A stretch of 10,478 nt of DNA. Origin: a bacterium. GTDB lineage: Bacteria; JAMCPX01. This document shows, one piece after another, positions 1-4,301 of the stretch; positions within the stretch are counted from its first letter, which is position 1, and each line of letters begins with the position of its first letter. Below the pieces are notes generated by a model that saw only the letters and a program-made list of their open reading frames with translations, did no database searches and had not been told where the DNA came from. The position numbers and the translations under genes were made by a program. The DNA is taken from assembly GCA_021800575.1 (NCBI GenBank), contig JAJYYW010000019.1, positions 1-10,478 of the forward strand, given 5' to 3'.

Positions 1-242
1 ACGTGAACATCCTCTATGACACCAAGGAGGCCGATGAGCACCAGCGCGCGCTCAGGGCGGTTGACCAGATATTCGACCTTGTCATCAGTCTGCACGGTAC
101 CATATCCGGCGAACACGGGGTCGGCATCACCAAACTCGGCTACATCACGAAGGAGCTTTCGCCGTCAACGCATAACCTTATGAAGTCGATTAAACGGCTT
201 ATCGACCCGGACAACCTCATGAACCCGGGCAAGGCCCTATAG
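1..242 (+). CDS. FAD-linked oxidase C-terminus, GlcD-like (partial, 5' end outside window)
   Basis: This is the last 79-80 codons of an FAD-binding oxidase of the GlcD/lactate dehydrogenase type. These enzymes oxidise 2-hydroxy acids such as glycolate or D-lactate and usually pass electrons to a partner Fe-S subunit. The visible part begins in a HVNIL stretch, which in the family follows a GDGNLH motif that would lie just outside the window. It then carries the family motif GTISGEHGVG (about residues 32-41) and ends with DPDNLMNPGKAL, a typical end for this FAD-oxidase C-terminal domain. The GTG at position 3 is an internal valine, not a start, because the conserved motif continues upstream. 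The stop TAG is at 240-242. The gene converges on the SDR gene 20 bp downstream. The exact substrate cannot be read from this fragment. Confidence 0.88.
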   Translation, partial: VNILYDTKEADEHQRALRAVDQIFDLVISLHGTISGEHGVGITKLGYITKELSPSTHNLMKSIKRLIDPDNLMNPGKAL

Positions 243-262
243 CCGGTAATACCAGCTGCGGC

Positions 263-1066
263 TTACTCGTTCGGAACTGCATGTTCGATCTGCGTGAAAC
301 GGCGGCGCAGCGGTTCGAGCGATTCCTTATGGGTAAGGATGTAGAGCTCGTTTTTCTTGATAGCCGAGATGACCCGGTCGGCAACCTGTTCCGGAGCAAG
401 GAGACGTCCCAGGATATCGAGGGAAGGAGTGAACGCCGGCCCGCCCGGATTTTTCAGGGAATCCGGGCGGCTGCGCTCAGCATCGGCAATCCGGGTTTCC
501 ACCCCCATGGGACACAGGACCGAAACACCGATGCGGTACGCCCGCATGTCTTTGCGCAGGGACTCTGACAGTCCCACGACAGCGTACTTCGTGGTGGTAT
601 ACGCACCGAGGTAGGCATTGGGCACGAGGCCTGATATGGACGCGGTATTGATAATGTGGCCTTCCTTTTTCTCCTCGATCATCCGCGGAACAAACGCCAG
701 AAGGCCATGGATGACCCCCCAGACATTGACCCCCATGATCCATCGCCAGTCATTGAGCGTCATGGTCTCCAGCCCGCCGAACATGCCGACCCCTGCGTTG
801 TTGCACAGGATGCGGACGGGTCCGAAGACCGACCAGGCCTTGTCAGCGAGGGCCTCGACATCCTGGGCATCCGAAACATCGGTTCGAATCGCAGCAGCCT
901 CGCCGCCCGTACTGGTAATGGCGCTCAACGTTGCGGCCATGCCCTCTTCATCAAGGTCTGCAATGACGACGCGTGCCCCTTCCCGTGAGAGTGCAAGTGC
1001 AATGGCTCTGCCAATTCCGCTGGCACCGCCGGTCACAACAGCCGTGCTTCCTTTGATCTCTTCCAT
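263..1066 (-). CDS. Short-chain dehydrogenase/reductase (SDR) family oxidoreductase
   Basis: A 267-aa classical SDR, which uses NAD(P)(H) to oxidise or reduce an alcohol/carbonyl substrate. In this numbering the cofactor motif TGGASGIG is at residues 12-19, an acidic residue (D37, in ADLDE) closes the second beta strand, NNAG is at 89-92, N114 fits the structural Asn, the catalytic serine lies in TASIS (142-146), and the YxxxK pair is Y156/K160. The length is normal for a single-domain SDR. A longer frame runs up to 1096, but I chose the ATG at 1066 because it has AAAAGGAG seven bases upstream, while the 1096 start has no ribosome site and adds a basic extension outside the fold. D37 is more often seen in NAD(H)-preferring enzymes; that preference is inference. 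The gene is monocistronic as far as visible and convergent with the GlcD-like gene. Substrate unknown. Confidence 0.9.
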   Translation of the reverse strand: MEEIKGSTAVVTGGASGIGRAIALALSREGARVVIADLDEEGMAATLSAITSTGGEAAAIRTDVSDAQDVEALADKAWSVFGPVRILCNNAGVGMFGGLETMTLNDWRWIMGVNVWGVIHGLLAFVPRMIEEKKEGHIINTASISGLVPNAYLGAYTTTKYAVVGLSESLRKDMRAYRIGVSVLCPMGVETRIADAERSRPDSLKNPGGPAFTPSLDILGRLLAPEQVADRVISAIKKNELYILTHKESLEPLRRRFTQIEHAVPNE

Positions 1067-1096
1067 ACCCGTGCTCCTTTTCTTCCCCTCAAACAC

Positions 1097-1125
1097 AAAC
1101 TACCAAAGCACCAGTGCCCTGTCAA
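1097..1125 (-). promoter_or_regulatory. Possible sigma70 promoter for the SDR gene
   Basis: On the minus strand a perfect TTGACA (1125-1120) is followed after 17 bp by TAGTTT (1102-1097), only a half match to TATAAT. A start near 1090 would give a leader of about 25 nt ending in the AAAAGGAG ribosome site. The -35 and spacing are good and the -10 is poor, so this is tentative. Confidence 0.4.
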
Positions 1126-1180
1126 AGACGCCGGCCGGACTGTTCTTCGCCAGATCACCCTCCGGACAGAAACCATACAG

Positions 1181-1309
1181 CTATCGTACAATCAAAACGC
1201 TGCACAATGCGTGGCGGTTTATCCTGTCACTGACGCTGCCCAGCACGTGCGCATTGACCTCGCCGTACCCATAGCTGCCGCTTACGCTAAGATCAACATT
1301 GTATCCTCC
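1181..1309 (-). pseudogene. Remnant of a universal stress protein (UspA) C-terminus
   Basis: Between the SDR gene and hsp20 the minus strand encodes about 42 residues that read as the end of a UspA domain: VDLSVSGSYGYG, then HVLGSVSDRINRHA, then SVLIVR and a stop. This matches the family pattern DLIVMGSHG-G...LLGSVSERVLRHAPCPVLVVR, including the ATP-binding spacing G-2x-G-9x-G-S. The frame stays open only to a stop at 1361-1363, and that extra stretch resembles no Usp. No ATP-binding N-terminal half (strand 1, Asp) was found upstream, so about two thirds of the gene is missing. The M and I usually seen after DLIV are changed. It differs from the Usp at 7293-8132 ([14 protein letters not shown]), so it is not a recent copy of that gene. 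The family assignment is strong for so short a piece; function is presumably lost. Confidence 0.75.
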
Positions 1310-1379
1310 TTTTCCAGAGTTGTCATCACACTGCCCGGTATCACCGGTCGTTTGTTCAACCTATGGACCTGACAATCAT

Positions 1380-1408
1380 TTGACAAAGGGATTATTGTTC
1401 GTTATTAA
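1380..1408 (+). promoter_or_regulatory. Sigma70-type promoter upstream of hsp20
   Basis: A perfect TTGACA (1380-1385) lies 17 bp before TATTAA (1403-1408), five of six bases like TATAAT over its best-conserved positions. Transcription would start near 1415 and run rightward into hsp20, leaving a leader of about 228 nt. No clear heat-shock sigma32 promoter and no CIRCE operator was seen. Confidence 0.6.
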
Positions 1409-1485
1409 TTCTATCTATACGGGAGAATAGCCTGTATGATAAATAGAACGGTTCGGAAAACTATCTTTATCGTGTTTATCCGTAC

Positions 1486-1507
1486 GCCTGTCTTTCCGAC
1501 GACAGGC
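1486..1507 (+). other. Leader hairpin 1 upstream of hsp20
   Basis: GCCTGTC (1486-1492) pairs perfectly with GACAGGC (1501-1507) around an 8-nt loop. It falls inside the inferred hsp20 leader. The right arm sequence GACAGGCC recurs at 1599-1606 inside the second hairpin, so the left arm could pair with either copy. Confidence 0.5.
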
Positions 1508-1582
1508 CTTGTATCCGCACCACGCTCCTTCTGTAACCCTGAAGTATCGGCCCAATTTTGTGCTTTCTGCTGTTGACGAAAC

Positions 1583-1615
1583 GGAAAGGGGGCCTTCTGA
1601 CAGGCCAGCCTTTCC
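1583..1615 (+). other. Leader hairpin 2, just before the hsp20 ribosome binding site
   Basis: GGAAAGG (1583-1589) pairs with CCTTTCC (1609-1615), and inside it GGCCT (1591-1595) pairs with AGGCC (1602-1606) around a 6-nt loop, with a small internal bulge. The structure ends 11 nt before the AAAGGAGG ribosome site (1627-1634). There is no T-run on either side, so it does not look like a terminator. A role in mRNA stability or in temperature-dependent translation is possible but unproven. Confidence 0.55.
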
Positions 1616-1642
1616 AAAAGAAATATAAAGGAGGAAAAACAT

Positions 1643-2086
1643 ATGGCGATCACGAAATGGAACCCCTTCGGTGAGCTCTCCACCATGCAGGACAGGATCA
1701 ACCGGTTGTTTGATGAGAACATCGGCAGGTTTAGATTCCCTGATATGGAGATGTCCACAGGTGCATGGAACCCGGCTGTCGATATTTACGAGACAAAAGA
1801 CAGCGTCGTGTTGAAGGCCGAGCTTCCGGGCTTTGAGAAGAAGGATTTTTCCATCGAGGTCAACGCTTCCATGTTGACCCTGAAGGGTGAAAGGAAATCA
1901 GAGAAAGAGACGAAGGAGCACAACTACTACATCATGGAAAGGGCCTATGGCTCTTTTGTCCGTACCTTCGCCCTTCCGGCGGCTGTGGATAAAGATAAGG
2001 TAAAGGCAAAATTCAAGGATGGCATGCTCGAGGTTACCATACCCAAGAAAGAAGGGGCAAAGCCAAAGCAGGTCAAGGTCGATTAA
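1643..2086 (+). CDS. Small heat shock protein, Hsp20/alpha-crystallin family
   Basis: A 147-aa ATP-independent holdase that binds unfolding proteins in the cytoplasm and keeps them refoldable for DnaK. After a short N-terminal arm starting MAITKWNPFGEL, the alpha-crystallin domain spans about residues 40-140. Its hallmarks are PAVDIYET, LKAELPGFEKKDFSIEV, LTLKGERK, a GSFVRTFALP strand and the closing GMLEVTIPKKEG. The tail QVKVD supplies a V-x-V version of the I-x-I motif that docks into neighbouring subunits. The length is typical of bacterial Hsp20. The ATG at 1643 has a near-perfect AAAGGAGG eight bases upstream. It sits alone with its own promoter and a structured leader of about 228 nt, and is followed by a strong hairpin. 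Confidence 0.96.
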   Translation: MAITKWNPFGELSTMQDRINRLFDENIGRFRFPDMEMSTGAWNPAVDIYETKDSVVLKAELPGFEKKDFSIEVNASMLTLKGERKSEKETKEHNYYIMERAYGSFVRTFALPAAVDKDKVKAKFKDGMLEVTIPKKEGAKPKQVKVD

Positions 2087-2113
2087 GAACGCACTCCCGG
2101 TTCAGTACAATCC

Positions 2114-2144
2114 CCGTCAGGCAATGGGCGGGATTGCCTGACGG
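2114..2144 (+). terminator. Perfect 12-bp inverted repeat after hsp20, possible terminator
   Basis: CCGTCAGGCAAT (2114-2125) and ATTGCCTGACGG (2133-2144) are perfectly complementary around the loop GGGCGGG, starting 28 nt after the hsp20 stop. The stem is strong enough to stop or protect a transcript, but no T-run follows on either strand, so it may be an mRNA 3' stabiliser or a dyad protein site instead. Confidence 0.5.
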
Positions 2145-2155
2145 CACCTCAGCTG

Positions 2156-2209
2156 ATGGTACTGGTGACCGGAGGCAGCGGGGATATCGGCAGTAGCTCT
2201 TTCACCTGA
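2156..2209 (+). pseudogene. Short SDR/epimerase N-terminal (Rossmann) remnant
   Basis: Seventeen codons starting with ATG at 2156 read MVLVTGGSGDIGSSS and stop at TGA 2207-2209. MVLVTGGSGDIG is what one expects of the first beta strand and nucleotide loop of an SDR or sugar-nucleotide epimerase. Nothing after the loop continues the fold and no ribosome site precedes it. It may be the stub of a deleted gene or a chance match; the segment is short, so confidence is low. Confidence 0.35.
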
Positions 2210-2244
2210 TTCCCGTGGTAAATTCTTTCATACTCTGGTACACT

Positions 2245-2730
2245 ATGAGCATGGCAACCAAGCCAACCCAAACGGACGTGCTGAAGGAGCGCTATCACCT
2301 CAAACCTCTGCCCGAGGAAGGAGGATATTTCTGGGAAAACTTCAGGGACGACACGGCGACCAACATTTACTATCTCCTTGACGAGGAGTACAGCTTCTCG
2401 GTTTTTCACCGCATCACCGTGAAAGAAACATGGACCTTCGTGGCAGGAGAGGCAGGAAACAGCCCGGTATATCTTTACATCCTCGACTATGACGGCACGG
2501 GAGGACTGATGAAGATAGAACTGAACCCCGGAAACCCTGTGTTTACAGTTCCGCCCGGCAAATGGTTTGCAGCAGAGGTCGCCCGGCCCGGCTCATTCTC
2601 GCTGGTAACCTGCTACTGCGAGCCGCCGTTCGAGTACAAATATTTCGAACTGGGCGACCGGAAGGCCTTGTGCGAACAATTTTCCGGGCACCGGCAGATT
2701 ATTGAAAGACTTACCCGGCCGTCTCCCTGA
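2245..2730 (+). CDS. Cupin-fold protein of the DUF985 (cupin_5) family
   Basis: A 161-aa single-domain cupin of the DUF985 type (related to yeast YML079w), a family without an agreed reaction. The family signature near the start is present as HLKPLPEEGGYF (18-29), followed by the strand NIYYLLDEEYSFSVFHRI (40-57), KETWTFVAGEAG (60-71), PPGKWFAAEV (103-112) and FEYKYFELGDR (129-139). H55 and E61 are candidate metal or ligand residues. A GTG at 2215 would add ten residues outside the fold, and an ATG at 2251 would remove two. I chose the ATG at 2245 because it sits the usual distance before the signature, but none of the starts has a good ribosome site. It stands alone between hsp20 and the decayed toxin-antitoxin locus. 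Confidence 0.85.
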   Translation: MSMATKPTQTDVLKERYHLKPLPEEGGYFWENFRDDTATNIYYLLDEEYSFSVFHRITVKETWTFVAGEAGNSPVYLYILDYDGTGGLMKIELNPGNPVFTVPPGKWFAAEVARPGSFSLVTCYCEPPFEYKYFELGDRKALCEQFSGHRQIIERLTRPSP

Positions 2731-2761
2731 GCCATCGCCCCGCGCATGCAGGTGACAATAA

Positions 2762-2914
2762 AGGCAAAAAAAAGCTATGATACTGGATATTAAATATTAT
2801 GAGAAGCTGCTCTACTCACTTGAAGAACTCAGAGACAAAAAAGCATTTTTAGCAGGTGCAAAGGAGCACTCTGAACCGTATTCCATTATTGAGGCACGGC
2901 TTAAAAAAGACAAA
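2762..2914 (+). pseudogene. Decayed Phd/YefM-type antitoxin (C-terminal part)
   Basis: The frame starting with ATG at 2777 reads AMILDIKYYEKLLYSLEEL followed by RDKKAFLAGAKEH. This resembles the second half of Phd/YefM antitoxins, where a VAVILDIEDYEKLL-EELEDL-type helix links the DNA-binding domain to the toxin-wrapping tail. The usual N-terminal DNA-binding part is absent: the frame closes at a TAA (2759-2761). A run of eight A at 2766-2773 could mark a frameshift, since VTIKAKK is readable in the adjacent frame. There is no ribosome site. It directly precedes the RelE remnant in normal antitoxin-toxin order. The frame runs on to 3229 as a 150-aa ORF, but beyond about 2914 it reads through toxin remnant and repeats and is not a real gene. 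The family call is moderate. Confidence 0.55.
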
Positions 2915-3048
2915 ATCCTGTACTGTATCGATTGTTTGCAAAGTCTGCCGTGCGAAATCGCTTCGCTCTATAAATCCAAAAGATCTTTCAATCATAAACG
3001 AGAAATTAAATCATTGGCGCAACAACCGAGGCAGCATCAAAGTGAACG

Positions 3049-3066
3049 ACCACCAACAAAGGTGGT
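3049..3066 (+). repeat. Left hairpin of the insertion
   Basis: ACCACC (3049-3054) pairs with GGTGGT (3061-3066) around the loop AACAAA. It lies 16 nt inside the inferred left edge of the insertion. Confidence 0.5.
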
Positions 3067-3087
3067 GGCTCCTGAAAATCCACAAAA

Positions 3088-3169
3088 TGTCATTCCCGTG
3101 GAAACGGGAATCCAGTTCTTCATCATTTTCGTATTAAATTTCTGGATTCCCACTTGCGTGGGAATGACA
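3088..3169. repeat. 82-bp palindromic repeat with dRS3-like ATTCCC-N8-GGGAAT ends
   Basis: The left arm (3088-3115) and right arm (3142-3169) are inverted copies: TGTCATTCCC, eight variable bases, GGGAATCCAG against its reverse complement. Each arm is itself a small palindrome ATTCCC-N8-GGGAAT, the pattern known from Neisseria dRS3 and from similar dispersed repeats in many proteobacteria. Only the N8 cores differ (GTGGAAAC and ACTTGCGT). The 26-bp centre is AT-rich. Such elements normally occur in many copies per genome, which cannot be tested from one window. Confidence 0.8.
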
Positions 3170-3196
3170 GAAAACTGGCAAAGCCAACTCTCCATA

Positions 3197-3217
3197 CCCA
3201 CCGTCAAAGACGGTGGG
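3197..3217 (+). repeat. Right hairpin of the insertion (also terminator-like)
   Basis: CCCACCGTC (3197-3205) and GACGGTGGG (3209-3217) form a perfect 9-bp stem with the loop AAA, followed by TTTCTACG. It could be the structured right end of an IS200/IS605-like element. With its short T-rich tail it could also act as a weak rightward terminator. Confidence 0.6.
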
Positions 3218-3388
3218 TTTCTACGTTAATCCAAAAAGCTCAAAGGGGTGGATGGATATCGTTTGCGTGTTGGCAAATATCGAATACTCTACGAGATCGA
3301 CGACACTACAAAAACGGTAACTATTTACAGAGTTCTTCACAGGAAAGAAGCCTACCGCTAAAGAAGCTGCTCTTCTAACCCGGCACTC

Positions 3389-3417
3389 TTGACTGTATCA
3401 AATCTCAGCTGTATTGC
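3389..3417 (+). promoter_or_regulatory. Sigma70-type promoter for the TIGR04076-family gene
   Basis: TTGACT (3389-3394), 17 bp, then TATTGC (3412-3417). A start near 3424 leaves a leader of about 15 nt that ends in the GAGGTGG ribosome site (3428-3434) before the ATG at 3439. Position and spacing fit well. Confidence 0.5.
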
Positions 3418-3438
3418 GTTGTTTATTGAGGTGGTAAC

Positions 3439-3774
3439 ATGGTCAAGATACAGATTACGGTTTTGAAGATGTATGTGTTCAAGGAATACCAGCATTACTG
3501 CAACGAAACGATCGAAAAGTGTCCCGCATTCAGGGAAGGCCAGGTCTTCGTGACGACCTACGAGAAGCCCGACGGGTTTTGCGACTGGGCATGGCGGGAC
3601 CTGTATCCGTACGTGGCCTCGCTCATGACCGGCGGAAACTTTTCCGAAGGCATTTTCGATGGATGGATGAAGGACAAGGACACCATGATCGCAGGGTGTA
3701 CGGACGGCATCAGGCCGGTCGTGTTCGAGCTCAGGAGGCTGAAGGAAAACGACAGCGCCGGTGTGCAGGTCTGA
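3439..3774 (+). CDS. TIGR04076 family protein, function unknown
   Basis: A 111-aa cytoplasmic protein that I recognise as the TIGR04076 family, common in anaerobes and without a known function. Conserved features are KIQITVLKMYVF at the start, C21 and C28 (YCNETIEKC), EGQVFV (33-38), PDGFCDWAWRDLYPYV (44-59, with C48), a GGNF turn (65-68) and IAGCTDGIRPVVF (84-96, with C87). Four cysteines at similar places to other family members could bind a metal or a cluster, which is inference. It has no signal peptide or membrane segment and normal family length. The ATG is supported by GAGGTGG five bases upstream. It is flanked by the decayed toxin locus on the left and the convergent tRNA on the right and appears monocistronic. 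Confidence 0.82.
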   Translation: MVKIQITVLKMYVFKEYQHYCNETIEKCPAFREGQVFVTTYEKPDGFCDWAWRDLYPYVASLMTGGNFSEGIFDGWMKDKDTMIAGCTDGIRPVVFELRRLKENDSAGVQV

Positions 3775-3782
3775 ATATCTGC

Positions 3783-3818
3783 GGGCACCGTCCCCCCGGT
3801 TATTGAGCCGGTGTACCC
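3783..3818. terminator. Weak hairpin between the convergent TIGR04076 and tRNA-Leu units
   Basis: GGG-CACCG (3783-3790) can pair with CGGTG-TA-CCC (3809-3818) with a 2-nt bulge and a long C-rich loop. It is in the right place to end both converging transcripts, but it has no T-run and may be chance. Confidence 0.25.
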
Positions 3819-3873
3819 CCTTCTGATTGGATGCGAAAACGATACGGTCCTGCTTTGAAGACCTTGTAAAGCA

Positions 3874-3955
3874 TGCCGAAGGCGGAACTCGAACCCGCAC
3901 GGTGTTACCCGCCACCCCCTCAAGATGGTGTGTCTACCAATTCCACCACTTCGGC
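3874..3955 (-). tRNA. tRNA-Leu (anticodon GAG)
   Basis: An 82-nt class II tRNA. The acceptor arm GCCGAAG (3955-3949) pairs with CTTCGGC, the discriminator is A (3874), the D-arm is GTG...CAC, and the anticodon stem CCATC/GGTGG has one T-G pair and holds the loop TTGAGGG. That gives anticodon GAG at 3921-3919, which reads CUC and CUU. A long variable arm (CGGGT-AACA-CCGT region) marks it as leucine. The T-arm is GCGGG-TTCGAGT-TCCGC. CCA is not encoded, so it must be added after transcription. The tRNA starts 6 nt after the secG stop on the same strand and is probably cut out of the secG transcript. E. coli also has tRNA-Leu(GAG), leuU, right after secG. Confidence 0.95.
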
Positions 3956-3961
3956 ACTGGA

Positions 3962-4297
3962 TTATTTCTGCTGTGTTGTCGAGGGACTCGCCGGCAGTGC
4001 ATTCTGCGACGGCGCCGGCAGGGGTGAAGTCTGCGCCGGTACCATCTGGTTGAACAGCCTGTTCTGTCCGGATTCACCGCTGATATACGCGAGGGTCAAG
4101 GATGTCAAAAGAAACAGGATGCCAACGACAATGGTAGCCTTCTCGAGAAAGTTGCTCGGGCCCGACGAGCCGAAGAAACTCTCGCTGGAGCCCCCGAACG
4201 CTGCTCCCATCCCTGAACCTTTGCCCACCTGCAAGAGAACTACCATGACGATCGCCACGGCAAGCATAATATGCACCAACAGTACCACTGTATACAT
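3962..4297 (-). CDS. secG: Preprotein translocase subunit SecG
   Basis: A 111-aa inner-membrane subunit of the SecYEG channel, where it stimulates SecA-driven export. The two transmembrane helices are about residues 2-24 and 54-74. Between them lies the family motif GKGSGMGAAFGG (25-36) followed by the SSESFFGSSG loop. The tail after residue 75 is rich in Pro, Ser and Gln and poorly conserved, as usual in SecG. A TTG at 4321 would add eight basic residues inside the tpiA end; the ATG at 4297 is preferred because the protein then starts at the first helix and the GGGAG/AGGA ribosome site sits just before it. That site overlaps the end of tpiA (4-nt gap), so translation is probably coupled. It is last of the protein genes in the series, 6 nt before tRNA-Leu. 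Confidence 0.93.
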   Translation of the reverse strand: MYTVVLLVHIMLAVAIVMVVLLQVGKGSGMGAAFGGSSESFFGSSGPSNFLEKATIVVGILFLLTSLTLAYISGESGQNRLFNQMVPAQTSPLPAPSQNALPASPSTTQQK

Positions 4298-4301
4298 GTT
4301 C

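Larger units (their letters stand above)
3033..3229 (+). mobile_element. Composite hairpin insertion inside the RelE remnant, possible non-autonomous IS200/IS605-like element
   Basis: This stretch of about 197 bp interrupts the toxin frame and encodes nothing itself. It contains near its left end a hairpin (3049-3066), in the middle an 82-bp palindromic repeat (3088-3169), and near its right end a perfect 9-bp hairpin (3197-3217). Subterminal hairpins at both ends without terminal inverted repeats are the layout of IS200/IS605 ends and their non-autonomous derivatives. The edges are set by where the RelE frame breaks and resumes. The hexamer TCAAAG at 3037-3042 and 3240-3245 gives an alternative 203-bp version with a direct repeat. 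No transposase is present. The class assignment is inference. Confidence 0.45.
2915..3361 (+). pseudogene. Decayed RelE/ParE-type toxin, frameshifted and split by an insertion
   Basis: Three pieces in order rebuild one RelE-like toxin, a ribosome-associated mRNA endonuclease family. First ILYCID (from 2915) as a likely strand 1. Then, one frame over from about 2952, AKSLRSINPKDLSIINEKL and NHWRNNRG, which fits the two N-terminal helices. Finally, from 3230, SKKLKGVDGYRLRVGKYR, ILYEIDD, TVTIYRVLHRKEAYR and a stop at 3359-3361, which is very typical of the RelE beta-sheet and C-terminus. About 197-203 bp of hairpin-rich sequence separate the last two pieces; deleting them joins NNRG to SKKLKG in frame. 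The earlier +1 shift near 2950 is separate damage, so no functional toxin is made. The C-terminal part is a confident match; the N-terminal reconstruction is inference. Confidence 0.8.

Noticed and set aside
241..266. AGCCG...CGGCT stem between the convergent GlcD-like and SDR genes as a terminator
   Set aside because: Only five base pairs with a 13-nt loop and no T-run; too weak to annotate.
618..1274. A 218-codon open frame on the plus strand opposite the SDR gene
   Set aside because: Antisense shadow of the SDR gene and of the Usp remnant, with no recognisable motifs.
1283..1314. A perfect ribosome site (AAAAGGAGG) before an ATG at 1298 on the minus strand
   Set aside because: The frame stops after five codons, and the G-rich stretch is explained by the Lys-Gly-Gly codons of the decayed usp frame.
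1411..1758. A 115-codon open frame on the minus strand across the hsp20 leader
   Set aside because: It overlaps the hsp20 start and promoter and has no family features; it was checked as a possible Usp N-terminal half and does not match.
3852..3872. GCTTT...AAAGC stem right after the tRNA as its terminator
   Set aside because: A five-pair AT-rich stem with an 11-nt loop and no adjacent T-run; likely chance.
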